From NCBI GenBank assembly GCA_015680685.1, contig MNCI01001083.1, forward strand, positions 88,359 to 152,358: a stretch of DNA of 64,000 nucleotides. Reading direction: 5' to 3'. The stretch is from Gnetum montanum. Lineage: Eukaryota > Streptophyta > Gnetopsida > Gnetales > Gnetaceae. The translations under genes and the position numbers were made by a program. The notes under the pieces were generated by a model that was not told the origin of the DNA, ran no database searches, and saw only the letters and a program-made list of their open reading frames with translations. This document shows positions 10,426-21,770 of the stretch, in pieces; the stretch's first letter is position 1; the number at the start of each line of letters is the position of its first letter.

Positions 10426-11260
10426 CCAATTTTCTCATTGATCTTAATTTTTTTAGGATGAAAGCCTAATGATTTAGGTTTGGATCCTTGTCATGTAGAC
10501 ATTACTGCATGTATAGAGGGTTCATTTGTAGGTAGGTTTTCGCTAACTGGGATCGATGTTAACATTTGTACTAAGGCTTCGCGATGAACTAGCAAAGTCA
10601 ATATGAGGTCGTACAAGCTCAATGATGTGTTCTTTTGTTTAAGGGCTTGCGTAACCTATGTTAGGGTGTTAGCTAAGTCTTTACCATTGGGAATATTCTT
10701 GTCCATGGCCACTTGATCCATTGGGCCTAATAGTTGTATCTCACGTGGGGTAACTTTTGTGTTATTTTTCATGATTTTTGGGTTTGATATCTGTTGCATT
10801 CTTGATTTTTCCTCTTTATAACTCATGCTTGGCTCATTGTTAGAAGGAGCCATAGGTATTACTCTTAACGAAGTTGGTTTCGAGGGCCCCAGTGCAAGGT
10901 GTTGATGTTCCCTCACCAAACGTTCCTTCTCCAAACGTTCCCTAGTGAGCTTATCTACTAGGCGTTCTCATGTGGGTTGTGTGGGAACATTTGGGGTCAG
11001 AGTATGGGGTTGTTTCGGGACTCGAATGATGAATGGGATAGGATGGGATTGTGTTTGAGGTGTATTAGGCCACCTAGGCACCCTAACCACAAATGGGGTT
11101 GGGTGATTTGTATTTGGTACCTCTATCATGGCAACTGTTGGTGGTACCTGGACCACGAAGGAAGTGGGCCAGTTTGATGGTGTTACACTAGCGGTTGTAT
11201 CAGCAGAGGGCACAAAAACAACAAATGGTTTGGTTTGGGGTGGTACCTATGCTATTGTCA
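10426..11260 (-). pseudogene. Gag-protease linker with PFVVRVP peptide repeats, element 1
   Basis: The minus strand encodes a Pro/Thr-rich linker in which a short motif recurs every 20-30 residues: KPFVVFVP, TSFVVQVP, TPFVVRVP, IPFIIRVP, with NPLVVHVP and KPLVI-stop-VP just upstream toward gag. Elements 2 and 3 carry the same motif at the same place (APFVIRAP; EPFVIRVP). A second block (ORF 10656-10934) is Ser/Lys-rich and unrecognised. Stops separate the pieces. The linker may hold protease cleavage sites or a binding repeat; this is inference. Confidence 0.6.
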
Positions 11261-13790
11261 CTGTGGGAGGTACTTAGATAACCAATGGTTTTTGCTGGGT
11301 AGGAGGCTCGTGTGGAGAATATGAAGGTTGAGGTGATGTTAGTGCAATAGGGGGAACATGAACTACGAGGGGGTTCTTTGGTGTTTCATAGTTATTATCT
11401 GTGTAGATGGTGTTAATTATGTATGGCGGTTCTTTGGTGTTTAGGGGATCTTTATATATGCCCATGGACTGGTTTTGTGTTTTGACCAGGTTGACCTCAT
11501 CAAAAGTGATCTCACCTCCATCAATCATTCATTGAATGTCTTGTTTCAAGATGAAACAATAGTTGGTGCCATGCCCATTACATTGGTGGTCCTCACAAAA
11601 CTAGTCTAGTCTAAAGCCTCTTGAAACTAGGGGCTTATCTGGTGTTGCCAAGCTTGGGTTCTCGACCAATTCATAGAATTGATCATGTCTTTGAATTGCC
11701 ACGGGGACAACTGTTTATGTTTCATTAGCCCAGCCTTTAAGAGTTAGTCAAATAATTGTGAAGGTTTCATGGACAATGATGTGTATTAAGAGGGGTCTCT
11801 CCTCTCAAAGTTTCTCACATGCCCCAGTGTAGCATTTTGTGATGTGAACGGTCCGAGTGTAGTAGTAGGAGTAGGTCTAGTATAGCTAGTAGGGATGGTA
11901 GGTGGTTTACCTTGTTGTCTGGTACTTGTTTCTTGAGTTTCTGCTATTGCTGCTACTATTGCCTTCCTTTTCTTTGTCTTTTTTGGTGTGTTGATTTTTA
12001 AAGGCTAAGTAAGCAGGGTCATGGCTATTTTGGGCTGCCTCTTCTATGTTCTTTATTTGCACGAAAGCTTGGCTTAGAGTGCACGCATTTAAATAGTACA
12101 GTTTAGATTTCACGAAATCATTTACAACTCCCTTTAGGATAGTGAGTAAGTATGTTTCGTGGATTGGTTCATGAAGTTCATTTAGTGCAGCACTCCATCT
12201 CTAAATGAATTTTTGTACAGGTTCAAGGGGTGCTTATTTTACCTATATCAAACTTTCCAAGGTTGCTTCAGGTTTTAGGTTGTATTTAAACCTAGTAACG
12301 AACTGGTGTAAGAGATCCTCCAAAGAGGATACAGAGTTATGAGGCAAAGCTCGGTACTAGTCTAAAGCTCTCCTAGTGAGGGACATGGCGAAAACATGTA
12401 AGATTACATGGGGCCATGCCTAAAGCAATAAACATTCTAGTCTAAACATGACTAGATGGGCATTGGGGTCTCCTTCCCCATTGTATTTGGTTAGTTAAGG
12501 CAAAGAAACTCCTTTGGGCAGGGTCAATGGTGGTATCGAAGAGCTAATAGGATCGTCTTGGTAAAAGTCTAATACTTTAAGCTCTTCATTGTTGGCCTTT
12601 TTGAGGCGTTTTACCTCATCAGTGAGTTCTTGCATCATCTTTTTAGCTTTGGCCCAGTCTTGGGCACTAAGTGAAGTGGCAGGTTGGTTATGTTTTATAG
12701 TATGAAAGTTAGATTGTTGTATGGTGGATGGGAAAGAAGAAAGTTTAGTGGTCAGAGATTGCGCTTGTGGAATATTCATGGTGGGTGCTACTAAGGGTGG
12801 CATACTGTAAGGAAAAGGTTGTTGTTGTTGTTGTTGTTGTACTTAATGGATGTTCATGGATGGAATTGTAGGAGGTGGTATGTTGTAATGAGGGGGTTGG
12901 TGCGATTGCATGCCAATCACAGCCCACTATCCAGTTATGATTTGTGAGGAAACACCTTGAACTTGTTGAGTTGAAATGATGAAGGGTGTCTCTTGGGTTT
13001 GTATTCGTGGTATGTAGTGAGTGGATGTAGAAGCAGGTATCATAGACGGCATCCCAATCACTTGGGATGGGAAGGTCAGTCCTACATTAGTTTGAGGGGG
13101 GTGTTGTTGGGGTTGTACTTGTAAGAGAGGGGATAACATGGTGAAGGGAGGCATAGTGGGGATGGGTATATTGAATTGAGTATCAGTCACGGGGAGAGTG
13201 GGAATAAGAGTAGATGCTTCCTGTTGAGGCACATGTGCTTGAGTGGTTTTAAATAAATGGAGGGACATAGTCTTCCCCATGAAACGGTGGAATAATGGGT
13301 TCACATAAGTATGCAGACTGAGAGTATGGTACGAATCCTCGTGTTCAGACTGAGCCGCAAAGTCATCCTCCTCTTCTAAATGAGGATTTACTATGGACTA
13401 GTCCAGAGACTAACTCCTTACTAGGAGGAGCTATGAGATAAGCTCAGAGTAGTGCTATGGAAGAGGGATGATGTCATATGGGGAGGGGATGAACTCATGT
13501 CCTCCCTTATGAATTAGTTCATACTGTTTCTTACCCTCCAGTTCAGTTTGATCTATTGCCAAATCAGCTTGGATCTTTACACATATAAAATTATACTATT
13601 CTTGTGTAATGATATTAAATGATGGATTCTTCCCTTGCAGTCTGAGATATCGACGAGGTTTCCCCTAGGGGTTGACCTCACCGTGGGCCCCTATGGGTTG
13701 CATGATGGGTATCGGCATTTCCGTGGGGACATTGATATCTAAAGTGAACATGGTTGAAACATTGGTGTTGGTAGTATTCATGGTGAAAAG
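11261..13790 (-). pseudogene. Gag of element 1
   Basis: Capsid-type structural protein that would package element RNA. Reading the minus strand: an N-terminal block with QYELIHKGGHEFIPSPY and YNFICVKIQADL; a Pro/Gln/Thr-rich region (about 12.9-13.3 kb); a short coiled-coil-like KKMMQELTDEVKRLKKANN; VLDFYQDDPISSSIPPLTL; the retrotransposon-gag core (KYNGEGDPNAHLVMFR, FAMSLTRRALD-stop-YRAL); HDPAYLAFKNQHTKKDKEK; and a zinc-knuckle-like FCEDHQCNGHGTNYCF in place of the usual CFHxxxGHDTxxC. Trp of the LDWY motif is a stop. The block parallels the gags at 15342-16859, 39226-41455 and 61651-63735. Confidence 0.85.
12818..12840. repeat. (GTT)n microsatellite in gag of element 1
   Basis: About eight GTT units; on the coding (minus) strand these would be AAC/CAA codons in the Gln/Asn-rich part of gag. 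Confidence 0.9.
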
Positions 13791-15341
13791 GTCCTAAGTG
13801 TAACGAGGTAGATGGGAGACAATGTCAGCGTGCACAGGTGAAAATTTTTCTAGGTATGAAACGAGTATACTTGTTAGCATACACCCTCAACGTGTAGACT
13901 GGATACACAATGTATACCTAAGTTTGGTAGTGTATAGACTCGATCCACAGCGTATGAACTAAATCCCCAGAGTATAGGCTCCAACAATCAGCATATAGGG
14001 TGAACAGGCAGCATACAGACAGAGTGGACAACATGGAGATTGGACAGCATGCAGATAGGCTAGGTAGTGTATACATGCTGAGATTGCAGCAGATCTGGCT
14101 GAATAGGGTGCAAATTTGGAAGGTTCAAAATCAGATCTATGCTGACAGAGTATAAATCTGAGAAAATCGAGTGTAGTTCCAGGATCACAGGGAGTGGGTC
14201 TATGAGATCACCTGTATGGACCCTCCTTCTAGCACCATTTTCTGTACCATCTGAGATCATTGGTCTAAGGTTGGAATGAAAAAAACACCGAGAGACCTAC
14301 AGAAAATCACAGAAGACTCTACCTTCGCTTGAGGGTGAGCTGAAACTAATGAAGATAGAGTACCTTGGGTGGTCCACACATGGATTAGACAAGGATTTCC
14401 CCAAATGTATGCCAGTGTGCCATACACTGGGTTGTGTGTAAACAACGTAATAAGCGTAAACCAAAACGTAAATATGCAAGAACATAAATAAAGAGGTAAG
14501 CAAGAATGAACAAAAACTGTAACAAATCTTGATAAAAAATGAAGCAATTTTATTGCAAAATGGAGATTATAGTGCACCGGTCTAAACACAGTTTTGAATC
14601 TTACACAAGGTGGACAAAAAGCCCCAATGAATGCAGAGGGATGATGGTATGCTGGTTTGGACTATAGGCATAGCTTGAAGGTTGTATGGTCAGCGTGCAG
14701 GGTAGAAGTCTAGCATGCAGGGTAGAAGTCTAGTGTGTAGGGTTGGCGTTCCCAATCATCTCCCAATGTGATCTTTTTTTTATCCCTCCTCCCTCTCTTC
14801 TACGTAGAAAATTGGGATTTTTATAGGTTTTAGGATGTGAAACTTAAATCTAGAGTGGTATGAGTGGCCGTTGGTGAGAAAATTTCAAGTCGGATGACAT
14901 GTGGCTACATTGCCCGAGTGCAAAGAATATTACAACTGTACAACATGCTGCATGCCAGCATGTACACGTTGGGCATGTGAACCCAGCATACAGACTTGAC
15001 CAACACAAAAGAATTGAACTTTACAAATGAACACTACTGTTACAATAGAAAATCATGAACTTGGCCCTTGGATTTGAGCTCTGGTGTCATGAGAATGCTG
15101 CCTATGGATTTTCAGCTCATTTGAACTTGATCTAACATGGTTTTGAAAGGCTTTGAGTGGTGTACACTATGATGCACGCTAGGTGTACACGCTGGGTGTG
15201 CAGGTCAGTGTGCAGATTGGCTAAATTGTCTGATCGACCTCGCTTTTGGTTGTGCACACTGGGCGGGCATGCTAGGCATGCAGAGTATGTATGCTCAGCA
15301 TATAGGTCATGGAAGTGCATCATATATGTATGCAGAGTGCA
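13791..15341 (-). mobile_element. Probable 5' leader and 5' LTR of element 1
   Basis: Non-coding stretch between the gag start and the junction with the interrupted gag of element 1b. It has dispersed copies of the CAGCGTGCAGGG/GCATGCAGGG word (13.85-14.05, 14.69-14.74, 15.16-15.30 kb) and the conserved CCCTCCTTCTAGCAC word near 14220, also found near the inner end of the LTR of element 2 (about 41950). The outer end is placed at 15341 because the minus strand there begins TGCACTCTGC and the neighbouring gag breaks exactly there. The inner LTR end and primer-binding site could not be fixed, since the partner LTR is outside the window. Confidence 0.5.
14690..14745. repeat. Short tandem repeat of the GCAGGGTAGAAGTCTA unit
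   Basis: Three successive units of about 22 bp: CAGCGTGCAGGG, TAGCATGCAGGG and TAGTGTGTAGGG, the first two followed by TAGAAGTC. A local expansion of the element-1 word. Confidence 0.8.
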
Positions 15342-16859
15342 TGGTACCAATCCAAAGCTTTTCCCGTCAAAGACATAGCAAAGATGTGGATGATGGTATG
15401 AAACTGTTGTTGCAGTAGAAGCGACTTAGATCTAAATGTTAGAAGATGTGCATTGGGATCACCCTCCCTATTGTATTTTGTAAAGTGGGGGAGTGGCATC
15501 CTTGGGGGTAATGTTAGCATAGGGACTGTCAGGCTGATGGGATCATCTAGATAGAAATCCACAACTTGTACCATGTCAAAACCGATAGCTTTCAAACACT
15601 TAATTTCTTCAGTAAGGGCCTAGATAAGCTGGAATTCTTGGTCCAGACCTAGGGATGATGCAGATGATTCTGGAACTGCAGGGCAGCCACCATTGGTGGC
15701 ATGGTAGGAGCAGTGACATGGCTCATAGGTGGTGTCATTGGGGTGGCCCCTATGAAGGGTGTTGCTTGTGTTTTCCACCACCCAGTGGTGGTGCTGTTGG
15801 CGCAGTGGCTGCTAGTGGTGCCATGGGGTAGGTTTTTTGCATGATCGGTGTGGCAAACCATAGTCCCGCACTTGGTTGTACCATTTGCGGGACCTGTTAC
15901 GCTTAATGCTGAGCGTAGTGTTACATTTCGGAAGGTTGTGAAGTAGGGGGAGAAGTGAATTAGGTCCACCATGTGGCTAGGGATGGGCCTGCCACTAATG
16001 GTGGAATAAGTGTAGATGTCAGAATGGGTGTGGAGATTGTATGTAACTATGATGTAGGTACTGTGTGCACATAAGGTAGGGTAGCCGTGATCAGTGCTTG
16101 ATACGATAAAGGGATGGATTGGTGAACATATTGTGGTAGGATAGTGCCTGGAAACGAGATAGGGGAATAGGTGTGTTGATACACCGAGGGCATGGCATGG
16201 CTACCCATGGTCGATGAAACTACGGTTTACAATGGGGTAGACGTAATCATAAAGGGAGCAGTCACAAAGAGCGGGTTCGACTAGGAGGATAGGGTAGGAG
16301 GGATAGTTGCAAGGTTAGTTTGATCCCCATCCTCGGATTGGGAATCCAGGTCTTCTTGCCCATCTTGAAATGCCTCGTCATAGTGAGACATCATGTCTCA
16401 TTGCTCCCTAGGCCTAATTATCCGTATCAGCTAATCTAAGATCCATTGATACGTTTGCGTCAAAGGAATGGATATGCCAGGAGTGGGAATAAATTCCCTT
16501 CCATTGCGATAAAGGAACTCGAAGTGATTTTTATCTTCGATTTTGTGGGCATCTAAGGGCAGATTTGCTTGGACCTTAGCGTAGAGAAAATTGTAAAGCT
16601 CGATTTGTTGTACCAAGCTCTCAGCTGATTAATTTTGAATCCTGAGAGATCGACGTGGCCCTAGCACTGGGCTAGGTAGTTTCTCAGCACCTGTTGTGCC
16701 CTAAACCAAAAAGGCGACCTCAAGGTTTGAGGTAGCAACAACGGTGGTTGAGGAAATCATTTTTTCAAGGTTAAAAATGGTTTGCGAGGAAGAAAAAAGA
16801 AATATCAAGAGGTGATTAGAGGCTTTTCATCCTACAGGGTTCCAAAGAAACCATCATTA
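15342..16859 (-). pseudogene. N-terminal gag of element 1b (interrupted by element 1)
   Basis: A second gag start lies to the right of element 1. The minus strand shows FLYRNGREFIPTPG, YNFLYAKVQANL, a Pro/Met/Thr-rich region, VVDFYLDDPISLTVPMLTL, HFTKYNREGDPNAHLLTFR and MSLTGKALDWYHAL, and stops there. Similarity to other gags ends exactly at about 15341. It retains Trp in LDWY where the gags of elements 1 and 2 have stops. The 5' leader (CAGGGTTCCAAAGAAACC near 16835) matches that of element 2 (41805), so 1b is closer to element 2 than to element 1. Several stops are present. Confidence 0.8.
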
Positions 16860-18323
16860 TGACCAACTGGTACCACACATTACTGTTGGCACATTTTCAG
16901 CCATTACATGGAGCAAGAGTTTCAGTTTACTTAAAGAGAATAAAAATAAAATAGGTGTTAAAATTCGGATGAGTTTTACGGTGGTAAAACACATATTTTA
17001 TTTTTAACCTTACATTGGGCAAAGACTGTAATATTTCAGCATATTACATTCAACCAAACTCAGAGTGGGTCAGTAGCGGTGGCGGACACAAGATATGCCT
17101 GGCTTGGCCATACAAATGTATCAAGGATGAACATTATTCAAGAATGGTGTTGGTCCTGCTTTCACAAAAGCCAATGAACAGAGAAAATAGATTCTATGGT
17201 AAGAAGAAACAGTATAGCATACTGCACTAAATGCTTTCAAAGATAGGGGGACATCTTGTGCTCTCAAAACAAAAAAAAACGGAATATCAATATAGCAACA
17301 AAAACAAGTGATGCTTGCCGCTAAAATTTTGCCAAGAAAACGCCAAAAATAACTTCATATTCCTCTTTGGAATTTTGTCAAATACTTGCTGCGCAGGGTT
17401 TATTTTTCTGTTTTCACAGTGAGCCTAATTTCCTGGCCAGAGGCTACAGTAAAATGAATGAAATAGGGCTAAAACGCTGGCGGTTACGATGCCTACACCT
17501 ATGCCTACGATTCTGGATGGTTACCAGCAAAAACAAAAAAATAAAAATACAAATGCGCTGGACTTGAATGCTACCCACATATAGGAGTAGGACACCATCG
17601 CCGAGGGTTTACAATCTCAAGCCATTTCACCGCCAATATGGGTAAAATAGTAACTACTGTCGAGCTGTGCGTAGAAGCTGTTCCAACTGCAATCGTGTTT
17701 GTGGGGGTTCAATGGACGACACACAGCCATGGCGAATGCGGAAGACGTGGAGATGGTGGCAGAAGAGTAGCGGCAGGGCTTCAGCGACATCAGCAATGAA
17801 TCAACGGCGGTGGCAATCGCGACCTCGGGCCAATCCAAGGCAGAGTAGTGGTAGCAAAACAGTGGACGGAGCAAGTTCGGTGGAGTGGAACAACACAAAT
17901 CGCGGGAATAGGCTGCGTACAGGAGAAGCCATCGGGCAACGCGGTTAATTGCATTGGAAAATTATTTACTTTTGAAACGTATTTGCCATTCCATAAAATT
18001 AATTTTAGATCCGATTATATTCCTTGTAAAAATGAAACGATTACGTTTCTAAAGCCTCAAAGATAAACATTGGATATAAATGCTGGATACCTACCTATTA
18101 AAGTTATTTTCAAAGACACAATTCTTGGGATATTTACCCAATATCATATATGAAGTAAAAACTTGTTAGTTGCAGATTTTTTTGTATCATAACTATCCAA
18201 AATTGTTGTAACTTACCTAACTTGTTGGGCAAGTAACCTCCTAATTGGTTGGCCAAGTTACTTGGGAGAGAAGTTAGGTGAGATATTTTTGAATATGTAA
18301 CTTCCCTACCTACCTTGGAACCC

Positions 18324-18331
18324 TATAAAAA
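18324..18331 (+). promoter_or_regulatory. Candidate TATA box
   Basis: TATAAAAA within ACCCTATAAAAAGGCTTCA, preceded by inverted CCAAT-like words (ATTGGTTGG near 18244) and followed about 30 bp downstream by a G-rich leader (GAGGGGGAGAAGG). The layout resembles the promoter of a plant gene or of an LTR. Transcription would run into the gap at 18563. The sequence match is good but nothing downstream confirms it. Confidence 0.4.
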
Positions 18332-18562
18332 GGCTTCAAGGGTTGAGGGGGAGAAGGAATCGACAATTGGGGTCTCACACATTACACTTGGGATTTTGGA
18401 AGATTTGTAAAGAAGATGTCCTGCTAAAGAAAGGACTTCAGCCTCTTTGTCATGGTCCTGTGAGTTATGCATTTCAATTTTTGTTTTGTTTAAATTGCTT
18501 AGCTAGTGGTTTAGATAGTATCATCCTTGGCAAGTAATTTTGGGATTTTTAGATTGCTCTTA

Positions 18563-19115
18563 NNNNNNNNNNNNNNNNNNNNNNNNNNNNNNNNNNNNNN
18601 NNNNNNNNNNNNNNNNNNNNNNNNNNNNNNNNNNNNNNNNNNNNNNNNNNNNNNNNNNNNNNNNNNNNNNNNNNNNNNNNNNNNNNNNNNNNNNNNNNNN
18701 NNNNNNNNNNNNNNNNNNNNNNNNNNNNNNNNNNNNNNNNNNNNNNNNNNNNNNNNNNNNNNNNNNNNNNNNNNNNNNNNNNNNNNNNNNNNNNNNNNNN
18801 NNNNNNNNNNNNNNNNNNNNNNNNNNNNNNNNNNNNNNNNNNNNNNNNNNNNNNNNNNNNNNNNNNNNNNNNNNNNNNNNNNNNNNNNNNNNNNNNNNNN
18901 NNNNNNNNNNNNNNNNNNNNNNNNNNNNNNNNNNNNNNNNNNNNNNNNNNNNNNNNNNNNNNNNNNNNNNNNNNNNNNNNNNNNNNNNNNNNNNNNNNNN
19001 NNNNNNNNNNNNNNNNNNNNNNNNNNNNNNNNNNNNNNNNNNNNNNNNNNNNNNNNNNNNNNNNNNNNNNNNNNNNNNNNNNNNNNNNNNNNNNNNNNNN
19101 NNNNNNNNNNNNNNN
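18563..19115. other. Assembly gap (553 N)
   Basis: Run of N. Frames predicted across it are artefacts. Confidence 1.
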
Positions 19116-20308
19116 TAGTTCACACACAACACAATCGTTACATTTCACACAATCACATGTCGCAACAGCACACACACATACTCACATTAACTACTAAGTT
19201 TATTTGGAGGTATCTGGACCTTGGTGTTGCCAGAGACCAGCAAGCACCTAAATCCTATTCGAGGACACTCGTTGGCAATCGCGTCCCAAACGGTCGCCAA
19301 CAATTACGTAAACAACCACAAGGATGTCATGTTTACGCTAATGAGTGACAAGGTACAGAGAGTGTGCAGGACTACCCATGAGACACGGAAAAGGCACCAA
19401 AAGGCCCTCTTTCTAGGGCCAAAAACTATAGCGACCAAAAATGTTGGTGGCTGGAAACATCGAGAGGTTGCTAGGTGAATAGTTAAACCCGGATCTGTGC
19501 AAGGGCCATGCTAGATAAAATGGAAACGGGTTGCCCTGAACAGTCTGGTCGATCAGAGAGGGACTTAATTGGTATAACTTAACCTTACGTGAATGTTGTT
19601 TTGATTTCCAAATACACGAGGTAACACCGATAATCAATAAATGCGGGAACAAAAGAAATAATGCCAAATAGTGATAAGAATAAAGAAATAATTAGAATGA
19701 ACTCAAGTAAGAAAATGTAGCGCCTCAAGGTTGAGGGTTCAATTCATTGCCTTGTTTAAGAGATGTGCAATAAGTTATACAATATCAGAGGCGCACAGAG
19801 AATTCAAGGGTAATTAGAATGCTCAGAATGTGCCAACTATGCTCTTGAATGAGAACTTAGAAGCTAGCACAAGACAGTCAATGCAAAAAGCCAACTGTGA
19901 AAATGCTAACCCAAAAGTGCTAATGCCAAAAATGCCAACCCAAAATTGCCAACCCCTTTTAGCGTTGTCCGTCGGGGTATTTATAGGGCCAGGAGTAGGT
20001 GAGAAACAAAGTTTAGGTGCCATGTGTCCTGGGCCACACAAGATGTTGACGTGCCCATACTACGTAGATGTGCAATGCTGATTGTGAACTTGCTACGCTC
20101 CAACCATGTTATCGAAACTGGAGGTGCTAGAATCTCCATGCTTATGAATAGGGTCAAAAGTAGCAACAAATTTTGAGGGATGGACTAAGGGGTATGCCAA
20201 AGTGGAACAAAGCCTCGATGCCTCTGTCAACTTTGCATCACTTACACTGTTCGGCACATTGGAGTAGCATATCCTCTTGCTGCGCACCACCTTGACATAG
20301 TGTAGCTG

Positions 20309-20814
20309 CCCGCTATGCTCTGCTACGCTATGTAGCGTAGCACAGTGTAGCTACCGGTTTGAATAGGAAACTTGTGTGGGAGTCACTAGCTTTTGCTGAA
20401 GGCTGTGGCACACGTGAGGTTAACCTTTGGAGCATTTTATTGATCTGCATCCTTGCTATGCTATGCTACGCTATGTACTGTAGCATAGCGTAGCAGCCAA
20501 TGTGACATGCATTTTTGTCAAAATTGTGGTGTTTCGCGAGAAAACTCTTCTTATGGTTCAAGTGCGAATTGAGACAAGGTAATTTTGGAAACTACAATGT
20601 TGTTAAATAGAATCCTTTTGTTGAAACAACTTGGCAGACGAGCCTTTACATGCTTCAACCTTGCTACATTGTGCTACGCTATATAGTGTAGCACCTTATG
20701 TTGGCTGAATTCTGACTTTGCTTTGCACGAACATCTTGCCAAAACTCATATTCGAACACTTTTTTGATTTTTTAAAGGCCTGCTATGCTACGCGGAGTAG
20801 TGGAGCATAGCAGA
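20309..20814. repeat. Palindrome array in the element 1b LTR
   Basis: Four imperfect palindromes built from GCTACGCTATG and its complement, at about 20309-20351, 20455-20502, 20661-20696 and 20778-20814. The first centres on GCTACGCTATGTAGCGTAGC. Each could fold into a stem of 12-20 bp. Arrays of the same kind occur in both LTRs of element 2. Confidence 0.8.
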
Positions 20815-20979
20815 CTTTTCAACTAGAAAACTTGTCAAACTTTTTTGCTCATCCCAAGCACTCTCAGCAACTCCTAGCATGGTTTTTGAGTAAACTGTCA
20901 GTCAAGTAAATTATCTAGGTGGGTAGGTCGGATAGTCCATTGGGCTTGTCAGCTCTAGAGATAGAAAACTTGCTGGACT

Positions 20980-21770
20980 GAATAGTCTAATCTCAGTGCC
21001 TTCATTTCCTGCCAAACGGTCATGAGGCTACACTTGTGGAAATGCTTACCTCAGTTCCAAGACCCTGGTGAAGCAAGAGTGCCTCAAAATTTTGTGGTGT
21101 TTCAGTATAGGGATCTGTAAAATCTCTCTTACTGGCTAAAGCAAGCTCCATAGCAAGAAATAAAGTGGACAAACGAGAAAGTGACCAATTAAATACCCTA
21201 CCATTCCTTTCTCCATGAAGAAGATAGATTGCATAAGAGGAGATATGAGAACACTAAGATTTCCATAGAACTTTGTCATTGATAAATTGACATATATGAA
21301 AATCGATATTGTTATTAAAATCATCTTGGTGAAATTCCTTCTGAACTAGGTTGGAATGACAAAGATAATTAGACATTTCTTTTTTGCAAAAATCTTTGAT
21401 CTTAGTTGATTTCAAACTAGGACTAAGTGGATCCTCCCCAACATGAAAATCCAAAGCAGTACATATAACATTAGGAGTAATCGTTAGAGTTCCTAAAATT
21501 ACTTTAGAAGAACTACCCCAACAATGGTAAAAATTGCATACATCTCTTATAAGATCCTTGCATTTGATAGTATTAAAAATTGGGAAAACCAATAATTTTG
21601 ATAACCTTGAAGCTCTAAGATATTCAAAACCAACAACATCTGGCAAACATCAAATTGTATCAGTAGCCTCAACTACATTATTTTGATGCAACTTAGGGGT
21701 AGAGCTACCTGAGGGAGTAGTAGAAGCAAGAGAAGGTTAAGCTAAATGCTTTGGTGGAGCCATGTCATAA
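20980..21770 (-). pseudogene. Unrecognised protein fragment next to the element 1b LTR
   Basis: A minus-strand reading frame can be followed from an ATG near 21762 (MAPPKHLA, stop, PSLASTTPSGSSTPKLH) through GFEYLRASRLSKLLVFPIFN, CNFYHCWGSSSKVILGTLTI, VICTALDFHVGEDPL and NIDFHICQFINDKVLW to YAIYLLHGERNGRVFNWSLS. Three to four stops interrupt it. The layout (a Ser/Pro start, then a compact helical region with an R.FY..-like motif and ALDFHVG) weakly resembles the putative plant transposon protein domain found near gag in plant retroelements; I am not sure. The element 1b LTR ends at 21104, inside its 3' portion. No zinc knuckle or catalytic motif is seen. Confidence 0.4.

Larger units (their letters stand above)
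1..15341 (-). mobile_element. Element 1: Tat/Ogre-like Ty3/gypsy retrotransposon, 3' LTR missing
   Basis: On the minus strand the order is: probable 5' LTR/leader (13.8-15.34 kb), gag, a peptide-repeat linker, protease, a 5.7 kb interval carrying a plus-strand gene, RT, RNase H, a second (archaeal-type) RNase H, integrase, then a dyad-repeat cluster cut by the window edge. Two RNase H domains and a break between protease and RT are known marks of the Tat/Ogre lineage. The right end is inferred: at about 15341 the gag of another element (1b) is interrupted just after a LDWYHAL motif, and the sequence on the element-1 side begins, on the minus strand, with TGCACTCTGC, fitting an LTR 5' end. The 3' LTR would lie beyond base 1, so neither LTR identity nor a target-site duplication can be tested. 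Element limits are inference; the domain series is seen directly. Confidence 0.75.
16892..19270. other. 2.4 kb insertion inside the element 1b LTR
   Basis: Sequence unrelated to the surrounding LTR, flanked by GTTGGCA at 16885-16891 and 19271-19277, a candidate 7-bp target-site duplication. It includes the 553-base gap. I see no terminal inverted repeats, no transposase and no poly-A tail. A GC-rich patch at 17660-17950 has short frames on both strands with no recognised domain (one starts MANAEDVEMVAEE and then stops). The visible part is otherwise AT-rich. Confidence 0.5.
16860..21104 (-). mobile_element. 5' LTR of element 1b, split by an insertion
   Basis: The LTR is inferred by comparison with the LTRs of element 2. 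The outer end is GTGGTGTTTCA at 21094-21104 (minus strand TGAAACACCA, identical to element 2). The inner end is TGACCAACT at 16860 next to the leader, matching TGACCAATT at 41828. The LTR body is found at 19278-21104 and the first 32 bases at 16860-16891. Homology includes ACAACCACA(A/G)GGATGTCAT at 19310, the GAGAGGTT block at 19462 and CAGGGACTTA-like sequence at 19555. Summed length is about 1.86 kb, shorter than the 2.33 kb LTRs of element 2, and divergence is clearly greater. Confidence 0.65.

Noticed and set aside
18527-19348. Long frames across the first gap on both strands
   Set aside because: They exist only because N is read as sense; the flanking real codons are few and show no similarity.
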